Part shown: positions 16,663 through 25,931 of the stretch, piece by piece
Layout of the letters: the number at the start of each line of letters is the position of its first letter
Position numbering within the stretch: position 1 is the stretch's first letter
Source of the DNA: Dyella telluris
GTDB lineage: Bacteria > Pseudomonadota > Gammaproteobacteria > Xanthomonadales > Rhodanobacteraceae
DNA length: 64,000 nucleotides
NCBI RefSeq assembly: GCF_014297575.1
Contig: NZ_CP060412.1
Coordinates: 2,790,001 to 2,854,000, forward strand
Direction of reading: 5' to 3'
Position numbers and translations under genes: made by a program
Notes under the pieces: generated by a model
The model's input: only the letters and a program-made list of their open reading frames with translations
The model's database searches: none
Told to the model about the DNA's origin: nothing

Positions 16663-17901
16663 TCACTTCATCTCACCCAAGGTCCAACCACCGCCGCCCG
16701 GCATCACCGCAAACTGCCGCACGCTGGTCGCGGCGCAACTGGCCAGCTTGTCGGTGCATTGGGCCAGCGTGACGCGCAGGTGCTGGTCGTCCACCAGGTC
16801 GAAATCGGTGAGCTTGGTGCTGGCCACGCTGGCGGCAGTGTCCAGCGCCGTGCCGATGAACACGCCGTTGCGGAAAACGTAGAGCTGCAGCGCACTGGGC
16901 TGGCATTGTTGGTCGACCGACACGGCGGCTTCAGCGACATAGGTATCGCCCTTGCGCTGCGCGCGACCGGTGAGCAGGCGCTCGCCGGTGAGCAGGAAGC
17001 GGTCTTCGTCGTTCTTGGGCGAGGCCGTGCGCGCCATGCATTGCGCCGTGGCCGCGGCACCGGACAGCGGCTTCAACGGGCGTGCGACGTAGGGCTGCGC
17101 CACCGCCACGGTGGCGGGGCGGGGCATCCAGAGGAACAGGCCGGTCGCGCTGAGCAGCACCGCGGCAACCGCGATGGCGCGGCCACGCAGCATCGGCCGC
17201 TGGTGCAGGTACACCAGCGCGCACAACGCCAGCAGCAGGGCGAAGGGCGACAGCACGTGCCAGTACAGTCCCGCTGCAGCCAACAGTACGGTGAATACCG
17301 CTGCGGCAGAGAGTGGCTTCTTCACCGGTCTGGCTGTGACCGGCGTGGGTAGCGGTGGCGGCTCGGCCGCCGTGTCGTCCCGTGCATCGGGCGGAAAGGC
17401 CTCCGCGTACTCGTCGGACGCCCAGGTGTCCGTGTCGTCGTGCAACGGGGCGGCAAGGAGGACCGGCAACGGCGGCGGTTCGGGTTCTACGCCAGCCTCC
17501 GCCTTGACCACCACCTCCGCGTCAGTTGGTGCGAGCGCCCAGGCAAACCAGGTCTGGCCGCCGTCGTGACACCACTGGTCCCCAGCCTGGCCGTACTGGT
17601 TCAGTGCTTCCTCGGGCAGGGGGCCGCGCACCTGGTTGTCGCGGCGCAGCCACACCAGGCGTTCGCTGTCCGGCCATACGTCGGCTTCCGCGCCCATGCC
17701 GCGCAGCTGGGTGGCTTGCGTCTGGGCCGTGGCGTCTTCGAGCCCGCGGCGGATGATCAGCGGCGCCCGCGCGAACACCCGCTCGCGGAATCCGGCCATC
17801 TCCATGCCGAACGCCGCGGCCATGCGAGCGTGCACGGTTGCCGGGTCCTGCCCGTCGAGCAGGCGGCCTGAAAGCACCAGGCAACGGAGGTCCATACCCA
17901 T
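16663..17901 (-). CDS. GYF_2 (DUF4339) domain membrane protein
   Basis: A 412-residue protein of unknown role. The N-terminal ~80 residues form an alpha/beta region. A GYF_2/DUF4339 module lies at about 83-120 (VWLRRDNQVRGPLPEEAL...WCHDGGQTWFAW). An acidic Pro-rich linker and two or three transmembrane helices (about 210-275) follow. The C-terminal domain (~130 residues) has several paired Cys and probably faces the periplasm. GYF_2 modules bind Pro-rich peptides in other proteins. The start is ATG 17899-17901 with AGGGG upstream; an upstream in-frame start at 18000 lacks one. A second GYF_2 protein is encoded at 47897-48802. Confidence 0.75.
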   Translation of the reverse strand: MGMDLRCLVLSGRLLDGQDPATVHARMAAAFGMEMAGFRERVFARAPLIIRRGLEDATAQTQATQLRGMGAEADVWPDSERLVWLRRDNQVRGPLPEEALNQYGQAGDQWCHDGGQTWFAWALAPTDAEVVVKAEAGVEPEPPPLPVLLAAPLHDDTDTWASDEYAEAFPPDARDDTAAEPPPLPTPVTARPVKKPLSAAAVFTVLLAAAGLYWHVLSPFALLLALCALVYLHQRPMLRGRAIAVAAVLLSATGLFLWMPRPATVAVAQPYVARPLKPLSGAAATAQCMARTASPKNDEDRFLLTGERLLTGRAQRKGDTYVAEAAVSVDQQCQPSALQLYVFRNGVFIGTALDTAASVASTKLTDFDLVDDQHLRVTLAQCTDKLASCAATSVRQFAVMPGGGGWTLGEMK

Positions 17902-18093
17902 CGATTTCCCCTGCGGATGCAGCCCTGTGCACCGATATCGCAAGGTTAGGCGCGCAGCGATGGCCGGACAAGCGGGCAGTTTCCTAGGGCCTGTCGACAT
18001 GGCTGGCGCGGCCGGCGTGGTTGCCCGGGCTTCGGTTCGCGAGGCTGGTGCCCCTACAATGGCCGTTCAAGCTTGGCCATCCGGATCCCCCAC

Positions 18094-19569
18094 GTGATTT
18101 CCCGAGACGATTTCGACGCGCTGGCAGCGCAGGGTCATACCCGTATCCCGCTGGTGCGCGAGGTTTTTTCCGACCTCGACACGCCGCTGTCGGTGTACCT
18201 GAAGCTGGCCGACGGCCCGTACACCTTCCTGTTCGAATCGGTCGAGGGTGGGGCAACCTGGGGACGCTATTCCATCATCGGCCTGCCCGCCAAGCGCGTG
18301 TACCGCCTGCGCGGCCATGAACTGGAGGTGGAGGACGCCGGTGAAGTCACCGAGCGCCGCCATGTGGCCGATCCGCTCGCCGAGATCGAAACGCTGCGCA
18401 AGCAGTACGACGTGCCGCGCCTGCCCCAGCTGCCTGCCTTCAGCGGCGGCCTGGTCGGCTACTTCGGCTTCGAGACCATCGGTTACATCGAGCCGCGACT
18501 GGCGAAGTGGGACCGCGCGGACGAACTGGGCACGCCCGACGTGCTGCTGATGCTGGCCGAGGAAGTCGCGGTGTTCGACAACCTCAAGGGCCGCCTGTAC
18601 CTGATCGTGCATGCCGACCCGTCGCAGCCGCACGCCTATGCCGAAGCGCAACGCCGCCTCGACGCGCTGGTCTACCGCCTGCGCCAGAGTGGCGTGTCCT
18701 ATCCGCAGCTCAGCCAGAGCACCGCGCTGGACGAAAGCGACTTCAAGTCGTCGTTCACCAAGGAAGAGTTCGAGGCGATGGTGGAACGCGCGAAGGAATA
18801 CATTCGCGCGGGCGACATTTTCCAGGTGGTGCCGTCGCAGCGCCTCAGCGTGGGCTTCAATGCGCGCCCGGTGGACGTATACCGCGCACTGCGCGCCCTG
18901 AATCCGTCGCCGTACATGTACTTCGTGGATCTGGGCAACACGCAGATCGTCGGTTCGTCGCCCGAGATCCTGGCCCGTCTGAAGGATGGCAAGGTAGTGG
19001 TGCGCCCGCTGGCCGGCACGCGCAAGCGCGGCGCCACCGAGCAGGAGGACCAGGCGCTGGAAGCCGAACTGCTGGCCGATCCGAAGGAACGCGCCGAGCA
19101 CGTGATGCTGATCGACCTGGGCCGCAACGACATCGGCCGCATCAGTGAAACGGGTAGTGTGGAAGTGAGCGAGTCGTTCGTGGTCGAGCGCTACTCGCAC
19201 GTCATGCACATCGTGTCCCAGGTGCAGGGTGATGTGCGGCCGGACGTCGGTTACATGGACGTCCTCAAGGCTACCTTCCCTGCCGGCACGCTCAGTGGTG
19301 CACCCAAGATCCGCGCGCTGGAAATCATCCAGGAGCTGGAGCCGTACAAGCGCAACATCTACGCCGGTGCCATCGGCTGGATCGGCTGGTGGGGCGATGC
19401 GGATACCGCCATCGCCATCCGCACGGCCGTGATCCAGGACGGTCGCCTGCATGTGCAGGCAGGCGCGGGCATCGTGTACGACTCCGATCCCGCGTCGGAG
19501 TGGGAAGAGACCATGAACAAGGGCCGCGCATTGTTCCGTGCCGTGGCCCAGGCAGCGAAGGGGCTCTGA
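18094..19569 (+). CDS. trpE: Anthranilate synthase component I
   Basis: Converts chorismate and ammonia (from TrpG) to anthranilate, the first step of tryptophan synthesis. The 491-residue protein has the feedback-site FLFESVEGG (about residue 48), GLVGYFGFETIGYIEP, and the chorismate-binding core from about 225 on (GDIFQVVPSQR, SPSPYMYF-like SPYMYFVD, RPLAGTRKRG, DLGRNDIGR, FPAGTLSGAPK, GAGIVYDSDP). GTG 18094 was chosen because TrpE proteins of xanthomonads begin at VISRDDF; a TTG start at 18073 is less likely. A TACAAT -10-like box lies at 18055-18060. Its partner trpG is 17 kb away. The next gene starts two bases after the stop. Confidence 0.96.
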   Translation: MISRDDFDALAAQGHTRIPLVREVFSDLDTPLSVYLKLADGPYTFLFESVEGGATWGRYSIIGLPAKRVYRLRGHELEVEDAGEVTERRHVADPLAEIETLRKQYDVPRLPQLPAFSGGLVGYFGFETIGYIEPRLAKWDRADELGTPDVLLMLAEEVAVFDNLKGRLYLIVHADPSQPHAYAEAQRRLDALVYRLRQSGVSYPQLSQSTALDESDFKSSFTKEEFEAMVERAKEYIRAGDIFQVVPSQRLSVGFNARPVDVYRALRALNPSPYMYFVDLGNTQIVGSSPEILARLKDGKVVVRPLAGTRKRGATEQEDQALEAELLADPKERAEHVMLIDLGRNDIGRISETGSVEVSESFVVERYSHVMHIVSQVQGDVRPDVGYMDVLKATFPAGTLSGAPKIRALEIIQELEPYKRNIYAGAIGWIGWWGDADTAIAIRTAVIQDGRLHVQAGAGIVYDSDPASEWEETMNKGRALFRAVAQAAKGL

Positions 19570-19571
19570 GC

Positions 19572-20279
19572 GTGGCCGGCCGGCGACGCAGTGCCACATG
19601 GACCTGCGCGCTGGGCCTGGGCAGCACCCTGCTGCTTGCGCCGCTGCATGCGCGCGAGCCGGAGACCGTGCCGGGCTGGCATGACGACGCCACGTCGCGC
19701 CTCGAGGCGCTTGCCCTGCTGCAGTCGCTCAATGCCGAACTGCTCAGCCATCCCAGCGCCACGCTGACGCTGGAACGCTGGTGTGGCGCCCATCACCTGG
19801 CGCCCGAGGCGAAGGTGATCGCCGAGCGCGTGCAGGGCGAAGACAAACCGCTACCGGCCGATGCGCGCGAGCAGTTGCAGATCGGTCCTGACGAACCGGT
19901 GCGCTACCGTCGCGTGCAGCTCGCCTGCGGCGGCCACGTGCTGTCCGAAGCCGACAACTGGTACGTGCCTGCGCGCCTGACCGACGCGATGAACCACGAG
20001 CTCGACACCACCGACACGCCGTTCGGCAAAGTGGTGCAGCCGTTGCACTTCCGTCGCCAGACGCTCTCGGCGGAACTGCTGTGGTCGCCGCTGCCGCCAG
20101 GCTGGGAGAATCAGCCCACGTTGCCGGCCTCCGCCCAGGCCATGCTGACCCTGCCGCACCACGTGCTGCAGCATCGCGCGGTGCTGTTCGACCAGTCCAA
20201 CCGGCCCTTCAGTCTGGTGGTCGAGAGCTACACCGCGCAGGTGCTCGCGTTCACTCCACCCGCGTCGCATCGGCCATAA
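19572..20279 (+). CDS. Secreted chorismate-lyase/UTRA-fold-like protein
   Basis: A 235-residue protein that I would place with UbiC-type chorismate pyruvate-lyases or the related UTRA fold. The tentative matches are VRYRRVQLACGG (Arg aligned with UbiC REILLC), TPFGKVV (UbiC TPLGRYLF) and LVVESYTAQVL (Glu aligned with the UbiC LLTELFLP glutamate). It differs in having a predicted signal peptide (ending LLLAPLHA-REPE) and an extra N-terminal helical region. If exported it could not meet cytoplasmic chorismate, so the function is open. The GTG start lies two bases after the trpE stop, so the genes are co-transcribed and probably coupled. Confidence 0.6.
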   Translation: MAGRRRSATWTCALGLGSTLLLAPLHAREPETVPGWHDDATSRLEALALLQSLNAELLSHPSATLTLERWCGAHHLAPEAKVIAERVQGEDKPLPADAREQLQIGPDEPVRYRRVQLACGGHVLSEADNWYVPARLTDAMNHELDTTDTPFGKVVQPLHFRRQTLSAELLWSPLPPGWENQPTLPASAQAMLTLPHHVLQHRAVLFDQSNRPFSLVVESYTAQVLAFTPPASHRP

Positions 20280-20497
20280 GTTAGATACGCGACCTATCGT
20301 TTTTCCCGGGCGTCTTCGATAAGAATGCGGGCCACAGTCACAGGGGGCTGACTGTATTGCGCGTAGCTGTCGAGAGACAGCCGTTTCCTGTCACGCGCAT
20401 GCATCGCGCATCACCGCCGCCTGTTTATCTCCCGCGCTACGCGCGTCCATTGGGGGGACGTGCGGTAATGCGCGGGATACCAAGTCAGGGGAATGAC

Positions 20498-21190
20498 ATG
20501 AAGCTTTTATGGAAGAAGGGCGTGGTCATCGCGTGCGCCTTGAGCGTGTCCGCGTGCGCGTCGATCGTCGGAGGTCGCTATCAGAAGGTGGAAGTGGAAA
20601 CGCGCGCGGCGAACCAGAGCGTGCATGCCGACTGCACGTTGAGCAACGGCGAAAGCCAGGTTCGCGTGACCACGCCGGGCACGGCAACGGTCCATCGTTC
20701 CTCGCATGACCTGAGCGTGAGTTGCCAGAAGGACGGCAAGCAGATCGCCCAGCAGTCGTACGACTCGACCATCCGCGGCATGGTGTGGGGCAATCTGATT
20801 TTCGGTGGACTGATCGGCATCGTGGTCGATTTCTCCGACGGAGCATCGCATCACTACCCGGACAAGTTGAGCGTGCCGGTGTCTTCGTCGTACGCCAGCG
20901 GCACGGTGTATTCGAACGCGGGCATCGCCCGGACGGGTGCCATGACGGCTCCTGCCCCGACGCTGGCCGATGGGCTCGCGAGCATGGACAGCCGCGTGGG
21001 CAAGACGATGTTCAACGCGGCGCAGAATGTGGCCGCCGCGCATCAGTGCAACCGCGCCATTCACGTGGTGATGGTCGACGGGCAGCGGGCGATGTTCCGT
21101 TCGCAGTGTCCGGCCTCGGACGACGTGCAGATCGAGTGCGCGGGCGACGCCTGCGTGGCCATGCAGCCGACGGGTCTTGCCGGCAGCTGA
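20498..21190 (+). CDS. Lipoprotein of unknown function
   Basis: A 230-residue lipoprotein: a basic N-terminus and hydrophobic core lead to a lipobox (VSAC, Cys20). The following SIVGGRYQKVEVETRA and repeated Cys and basic segments resemble small 'CASIVGGRYQ'-type envelope lipoproteins. A hydrophobic glycine-rich stretch at about 100-118 (NLIFGGLIGIVVDF) may insert in or contact the membrane. Four Cys are in the C-terminal third. AGGGGA precedes the ATG. The 218-base gap upstream has no recognised element. Confidence 0.75.
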   Translation: MKLLWKKGVVIACALSVSACASIVGGRYQKVEVETRAANQSVHADCTLSNGESQVRVTTPGTATVHRSSHDLSVSCQKDGKQIAQQSYDSTIRGMVWGNLIFGGLIGIVVDFSDGASHHYPDKLSVPVSSSYASGTVYSNAGIARTGAMTAPAPTLADGLASMDSRVGKTMFNAAQNVAAAHQCNRAIHVVMVDGQRAMFRSQCPASDDVQIECAGDACVAMQPTGLAGS

Positions 21191-21351
21191 GTTACGCCGG
21201 GGCGACGTGCAGCAGCATCGGGGAAGCCGGATAGCGGTCCGGCTTCCTTGCTGCTTTCAGAAAAATCCCATGTTTCCACCCGCGTGCGGGACCTAATTTG
21301 TAGGAACTCGGATCACATCTGTGGGCGAAGCCCGCAGTAAGGAGTTCCCTC

Positions 21352-21579
21352 ATGGTCACCCACGCTGTCGAATACGTCGTCGTGCACCAACACGGTGGCG
21401 ACTGGGCCGTCTTGCGCGATGGTTCGCCCATCGGTCGTCGCCGTGCGCTGGGCGATGCCCTGGATTTCGCCACCCAGCTTGCCGAGTGCGAAGCCACGCA
21501 GGGCTGGCACGCCACCCGCGTGACCATGGACCGGCGGGACGTCGCCGAACTGCCAGGGTGTTGGCAGGTGGCCGCCTAG
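21352..21579 (+). CDS. Small protein of unknown function (75 residues)
   Basis: A compact soluble protein with an AAGGAG ribosome site at good spacing. The first half has the pattern YVVVHQHGGDWAVLRDGSPIGR, reminiscent of DUF2188-type stress-response domains (beta-strands with a 'gW.v...g' core). The second half is helical. No signal peptide. Its stop lies two bases before the end of the convergent serine-hydrolase gene. Confidence 0.7.
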   Translation: MVTHAVEYVVVHQHGGDWAVLRDGSPIGRRRALGDALDFATQLAECEATQGWHATRVTMDRRDVAELPGCWQVAA

Positions 21580-21580
21580 T

Positions 21581-22633
21581 TCATGGCTGGAGAAAGTGCT
21601 CGCCGATGGCCAGTGCGGTGCTGTAGGGCTCAGGGTCGTTGCGGTTGCTGAGCAGGATCACCGTGAGGTGTTGCTTCGGCCAGCGGATGATCACGTTGCG
21701 AAAGCCCATGCTCTCGCCGGAATGCCACCGCACATCGCCGTGGATACGCCAGCCGAAGCCGTAGCTGTCCACATCGGTTTCGCCGATGACCTTGTTCTGC
21801 GGGCTGAAGGCCAGCTGGCGCGAGGCATCGGAGAGCAGGCGGTGGTCGTAGAGCGCGGCGTCCCACTTCGCCAGGTCGTCGATGGACGAATAGATGCCGC
21901 CATCACCGCGCGTCGCACTGGTCGGGCTCTGGTCGGTCTGCGTCCACTGACCATTCTCTTCGCTGTACCCGTAGGCGCGATGCGTTACTTCAGGGCCGCC
22001 GTGCACATACATCAAGGTGTGCGTCATGCCCAGAGGACGGAAAATATGGTCGGCCAGGAAATCCTGCAGTGACTGCTTCGATGCGCGCTCCACGATCAGC
22101 CCCAGCAAGACATAGCCGCCGTTGCTGTAGCGGTAGGAGGTGCCAGGCGGGAAATAACTGCGTGGTTCCGCCGCCAGCAGGCGCAGCACGTCGGCATCGC
22201 TGATCTGCGTGGTCTGGTCCGCCGGCATCAGGTCTTCGTAATCGATCAGGCCGCCGGCATGACTGAGCAACTGGCGGATGGTGATGGCCTCGTGCTCGGC
22301 GGGAAGCTCCGGCAGCCAGTGCCTGACATGGTCGTCCAGGCCGAGCTTGCCGCGTTCGGCGAGCAACAGGATGGCGGCGGCAGTGAACTGCTTGCTGACG
22401 GAAGCGAGGCGATAGTTGGTGGCCGGCGTGGCCGCTTCGTGTTTCTCGAGATTCGCGTAGCCGTAGCCGCGGCTGACCACCGGTTTGCCATCCTTGATCA
22501 CCAGCAGCGACGCGCCGGGAACCTCACCCTGATAGCGGGCCATCAGGGTATCGACCTCGGTCGCCGGGTCCCTGGCATGGACCAGCCCGGTCATGAACAG
22601 CAGCAGCGCGAACAGCGGCGTGAACTTGTGCAT
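21581..22633 (-). CDS. Exported serine hydrolase, beta-lactamase/PBP4* family
   Basis: A 350-residue protein of the class-C beta-lactamase / D-aminopeptidase / esterase family. The signal peptide ends TGLVHA-RDPA. The active-site triad of this fold is visible: SVSK (Ser78, Lys81), YSN in YRYSNGGYVLL, and HSG in WHSGESMG. Such proteins cleave D-Ala peptides, esters or beta-lactams in the periplasm; context favours a murein-peptide substrate. ATG 22631-22633 was chosen because AGGG lies upstream and it gives a standard signal peptide. An in-frame ATG at 22660, four bases after the ddpX stop, is also possible. It is the last gene of the five-gene leftward operon. Confidence 0.87.
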   Translation of the reverse strand: MHKFTPLFALLLFMTGLVHARDPATEVDTLMARYQGEVPGASLLVIKDGKPVVSRGYGYANLEKHEAATPATNYRLASVSKQFTAAAILLLAERGKLGLDDHVRHWLPELPAEHEAITIRQLLSHAGGLIDYEDLMPADQTTQISDADVLRLLAAEPRSYFPPGTSYRYSNGGYVLLGLIVERASKQSLQDFLADHIFRPLGMTHTLMYVHGGPEVTHRAYGYSEENGQWTQTDQSPTSATRGDGGIYSSIDDLAKWDAALYDHRLLSDASRQLAFSPQNKVIGETDVDSYGFGWRIHGDVRWHSGESMGFRNVIIRWPKQHLTVILLSNRNDPEPYSTALAIGEHFLQP

Positions 22634-22664
22634 CGGGTCTGGCCCTCGGCCCTTGGCCATGGTC

Positions 22665-23396
22665 TTACTGCACGGGGACGTCGTAGATGGTGTCGGGCGT
22701 CGGTTCGGGACTCAGTGTGTAGTGCCACCACTCCATGGCGTAATTGCGGAAGCCCTCGCGCTCCATCGCGTGCCTGAGCACCTCGCGGTTGGCGTGCTGC
22801 GCCGCGCTTGCCTCCGGCGAGTCGGTATTGGCGCGGGTGCCGAAGTAGTCGAAGTCCGTACCCATGTCGAGCGGGGTGCAATGGGCGCCGGTGGTATCGC
22901 ACTGCATCAGGGTGAGGTCGACCGTGGCCCCGCGGCTATGACCCGAGACCGGCGCAATGTAGTCACCCAGCAGCTGGCTCTTGTCGAGCAAGGGGTAGTG
23001 CGCCGCCTTGGTGCGCTGGTCAGCAAGATCGCCGGCCCAACGCACGAAGTGCTTCACGGCACGCGCCGGGCGATAACAGTCGAACAGTTTCAGCCGCTGG
23101 TGTTGCGCCTGCAGGTCGTGCTCCACCCGGGCCAGTGCCTCGGCCGCCGGCTTGAGCAGCAGGCATTTCGGTGCAAGGTAACCATCCACCGGTGCGCCGA
23201 CAAAATTGTCGCTGCCCGCGTATTTGATGTCCTCGGCGATATCCGGCGAGAGCTGGTGGATATCGACCAGCCCTGCTTGCGTCGCAGTGGTTGCGGGCGA
23301 CACGCGTGGCGTGCCGTCCGCATGCGCCGGACACGCCAGCGCCATCAACAGCATGGCTGGCAGGATGCAACGGTGGAGGATTACCGCCGTTTGCAT
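22665..23396 (-). CDS. ddpX: D-Ala-D-Ala dipeptidase (VanX/DdpX, M15D)
   Basis: A 243-residue exported zinc dipeptidase that hydrolyses free D-Ala-D-Ala. The signal peptide ends in CPAHA-DGTP. The zinc ligands appear in SGHSRGATVDLTLM (His and Asp), and the catalytic Glu and third ligand in EWWHYTL, as in VanX. Periplasmic location distinguishes it from cytoplasmic VanX and points to scavenging of murein fragments rather than glycopeptide resistance; no vanH/vanA genes are present. It lies four bases after the M19 dipeptidase gene. Confidence 0.92.
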   Translation of the reverse strand: MQTAVILHRCILPAMLLMALACPAHADGTPRVSPATTATQAGLVDIHQLSPDIAEDIKYAGSDNFVGAPVDGYLAPKCLLLKPAAEALARVEHDLQAQHQRLKLFDCYRPARAVKHFVRWAGDLADQRTKAAHYPLLDKSQLLGDYIAPVSGHSRGATVDLTLMQCDTTGAHCTPLDMGTDFDYFGTRANTDSPEASAAQHANREVLRHAMEREGFRNYAMEWWHYTLSPEPTPDTIYDVPVQ

Positions 23397-23400
23397 TGGC

Positions 23401-24618
23401 TCAGCCCGCGTGGCCAGCGGTGGCGCGTTGGGTGACTTCGCCCCATACACGAAGCAGGTTTCCGCCCCAGATCTTGGCGATGTCGTCATCGCTGAAACCA
23501 GCCTTGCGCAGCGCAGCGGTGACATTGCGCGTCTGCGTGGCATCGCTCCAGCCGGCGAGGCCGCCGCCACCGTCGAAATCCGAGGCAATGCCAACATGGT
23601 CGACGCCAGCCACTTCGACCATATGCTTGATATGGGCGACATAGTCATCCACGTTGGGCGGCGGCAGTGCCGCATCGATGCGCTTCATGCCATCGATATA
23701 GGCGGGCAGGTATTCGTGTTTCTCGCTGTCGAAGTGCTTCGCGCCGGCCTGCTTCGCCACCTGCGCCTGCAGCGCCTTGATGGCGAGTTCGCGCGCCGGG
23801 TCGAGCCGGATGAAATCCTGCACGGCCACCGCCTGGATCACGCCACCCTTGGCCGCGATGGCGCGCAGCAGTTCATCGGACAGATTGCGTGGATGCGCAT
23901 CGAGCACGCGCGAAGAGGAGTGCGATGCGATCACCGGTGAGGTGGACAGCGCCAGCACTTCGCCCACGCAGGCGTCGGACGAATGCGACACGTCCACCAT
24001 GATGCCCAGCTGGTTGGCGCGCTTGACCACGCTGCGGCCGAATTCGGTGATGCCGTACTCCGGCAGTGGCGTGTCGCCCAGATCGGCTTCGGGCGTGGAG
24101 CTGCTGCACAGGTCGTTGTTGCCCATGTGGGCCAGGCCGACGTAGCGGGCGCCGCGCTGGTAGGCGATATCCAGATTCTTGATGTCGTGGCCCAGCGAGT
24201 AGCCGTTCTCCACGCCGATCATGGCCGACAGTTTGCCGGCCTTCTTGTTGGCCCGCACCTGGTCGGGCGTGGTGGCAAGGCGGATCTGGTCGGGGTACGT
24301 CTTCACCATCAGGTCGATGGCGTCGTACTTCTGTTTCGCCTGCGCCACCGCGTGTGCCCAGCCTGCCGGTGTCAGTGGGCCCTGGTCCACGTAAACGATA
24401 AAGAACACCGCGTCGAGCCCGCCGCGCCGCATTTTGTCCAGGTCCACCTGCATCGGCGTCTGCTTGCCGAAATCGAAGCGCGCCTCGTGCATGTAGGCAA
24501 AGGGGATGTCGACATGCGTGTCGAGCGTGATCGGCGGATCTTTCTGCGCGATGGCTGCGTTACTGGCGAGCGCCAGCGCGATGGCGATGCCGCTGCACAA
24601 CAAGCCGATGTTCTTCAT
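23401..24618 (-). CDS. Exported M19-family (renal-type) dipeptidase
   Basis: A 405-residue zinc dipeptidase with a signal peptide (ending NAAIA-QKDP). The metal-site motifs are DTHVDIPF near the N-terminus, IGVENGYSLG, DVSHSSD and SHSSSR in the middle, and HVGIASDFDGGGG towards the C-terminus. M19 enzymes hydrolyse dipeptides including those with a D-residue at the C-terminal side, so it suits L-D and D-D murein dipeptides. Its start codon overlaps the stop of the PLP decarboxylase gene (ATGA), and ddpX follows four bases on, so the genes form one transcript. Confidence 0.93.
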   Translation of the reverse strand: MKNIGLLCSGIAIALALASNAAIAQKDPPITLDTHVDIPFAYMHEARFDFGKQTPMQVDLDKMRRGGLDAVFFIVYVDQGPLTPAGWAHAVAQAKQKYDAIDLMVKTYPDQIRLATTPDQVRANKKAGKLSAMIGVENGYSLGHDIKNLDIAYQRGARYVGLAHMGNNDLCSSSTPEADLGDTPLPEYGITEFGRSVVKRANQLGIMVDVSHSSDACVGEVLALSTSPVIASHSSSRVLDAHPRNLSDELLRAIAAKGGVIQAVAVQDFIRLDPARELAIKALQAQVAKQAGAKHFDSEKHEYLPAYIDGMKRIDAALPPPNVDDYVAHIKHMVEVAGVDHVGIASDFDGGGGLAGWSDATQTRNVTAALRKAGFSDDDIAKIWGGNLLRVWGEVTQRATAGHAG

Positions 24619-25871
24619 ACGCTCTCCCAGTGACCAGCCAGCTGCTCGCCGGCAACCATGTCCTCAAAACGCTGTCGTTGCCGCACGACGGCGTAGCGCC
24701 CATCGTCCACCATGACTTCGGCCGCGAGCGGGCGCGAGTTGTAGGTGGACGACATGGAGGCACCGTACGCGCCTGCGGTGTGTATCATCAACAAGTCCCC
24801 GGGCGAGCAGGCGGGCAGGGTGCGGCCCCGGGCGAAGGTGTCGCCGGTCTCGCACACGGGGCCTACGATGTCGTAGGTCGTTGCCGGATGGGTGTTGCTG
24901 CCGACCGGGGCAATGTCGTGCCAGGCGTCGTAAAGGCTGGGCCGGGCCAGATCATTCATGGCGGCATCCAGTACCAGGAAGTTGCGTTCCTCGCCGTGCT
25001 TGACGCGGATCGCGCGCGTCAACAGTACGCCCGCCTCACCCACCAGGTAGCGGCCGGGCTCGAACAGTAGCCGTCCTTCGAAACCGGCCAGCGCCTCGCG
25101 CACGGTAGCGATGTAGTCGGCGGCGTCGACCGGATGGTCATGACCCTCGCGATAGCACACGCCCAGGCCGCCGCCCACGTCGATGCTGGCGAGGACGTGT
25201 CCCCCGGCCGCCAGTTCGCGCCAGAACGCCGCCACGCGTTTCAGCGCTTCGCGGTAAGGGCCGAGGCTCAGGATCTGCGAGCCGATATGCACATGCAGGC
25301 CGTCGAGCTGCACATGGCTCAGCGCATGCCGGGCGGCAAACCAGCGACGTGCCTCGTCGATGCTCACGCCGAACTTGTTCTCCGCCTTGCCGGTGGAGAT
25401 CTTCTCGTGGGTCTGCGCATCCACGTCAGGGTTGATACGCACGGCGGCGCGTGCGGTGGTGCCGCGGGATTGCGCCAGTCGTTGCAGGGTGAGCAGTTCG
25501 TCGTGCGATTCCACGTTGAAGCGCAGGATGCCGGCATCCAATGCCTCGACGATCTCCTGCTCGCTCTTTCCCACCCCGGAAAACACGATGTGCTCGGGCG
25601 GGATGCCGGCCTGCATGGCTCGCCACAGTTCGCCGGCCGACACGATGTCGGCGCCCACGCCCTGCGCGTGCATCAGGGCGAGCACGCCGCGGTTGGAGTT
25701 GGCCTTTACGGCGAAGCAGATCAGCGAATCGGTGCCGTGCAGGGCCGCCTGCAGCGACTGGATGCGCTGGCGGATGGCACTGGCGGAATACACGTAGAGC
25801 GGCGTGCCCAATCGCGCGGCCAGCGCGTCCAGGTCCACGCCGTCGAGTTGGTGGTGCGGTGATGCCGTCAT
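24615..25871 (-). CDS. lysA: Diaminopimelate decarboxylase (fold III PLP enzyme)
   Basis: A 418-residue PLP decarboxylase converting meso-DAP to lysine and CO2. The PLP lysine is Lys56 in FAVKANSN. Other signatures are HVHIGSQ, the phosphate-binding GGGLG in SIDVGGGLGV, FEPGRYLVG, and CETGDTFARG, the DAP-decarboxylase-type active-site Cys loop. The stop overlaps the M19 dipeptidase start (ATGA). Placement inside a murein-peptidase operon suggests it may process DAP released from cell wall, though it may equally be the only biosynthetic lysA; the sequence cannot decide. Confidence 0.9.
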   Translation of the reverse strand: MTASPHHQLDGVDLDALAARLGTPLYVYSASAIRQRIQSLQAALHGTDSLICFAVKANSNRGVLALMHAQGVGADIVSAGELWRAMQAGIPPEHIVFSGVGKSEQEIVEALDAGILRFNVESHDELLTLQRLAQSRGTTARAAVRINPDVDAQTHEKISTGKAENKFGVSIDEARRWFAARHALSHVQLDGLHVHIGSQILSLGPYREALKRVAAFWRELAAGGHVLASIDVGGGLGVCYREGHDHPVDAADYIATVREALAGFEGRLLFEPGRYLVGEAGVLLTRAIRVKHGEERNFLVLDAAMNDLARPSLYDAWHDIAPVGSNTHPATTYDIVGPVCETGDTFARGRTLPACSPGDLLMIHTAGAYGASMSSTYNSRPLAAEVMVDDGRYAVVRQRQRFEDMVAGEQLAGHWESV

Positions 25872-25931
25872 GCGCTTGCCTGGTGAATGAAGCGGCCTGA
25901 ACCGTGCAGGCAGCGAGGAAGGGTAAGGGAT

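Noticed and set aside
18001..18093. Trp attenuator before trpE (and before trpG, 36675-36922)
   Set aside because: No short leader ORF with tandem Trp codons or terminator/antiterminator pair was seen.
22665..23396. Glycopeptide (vancomycin) resistance locus
   Set aside because: Only the VanX-like dipeptidase is present; it is exported and embedded among murein-peptide genes, with no vanH or vanA.
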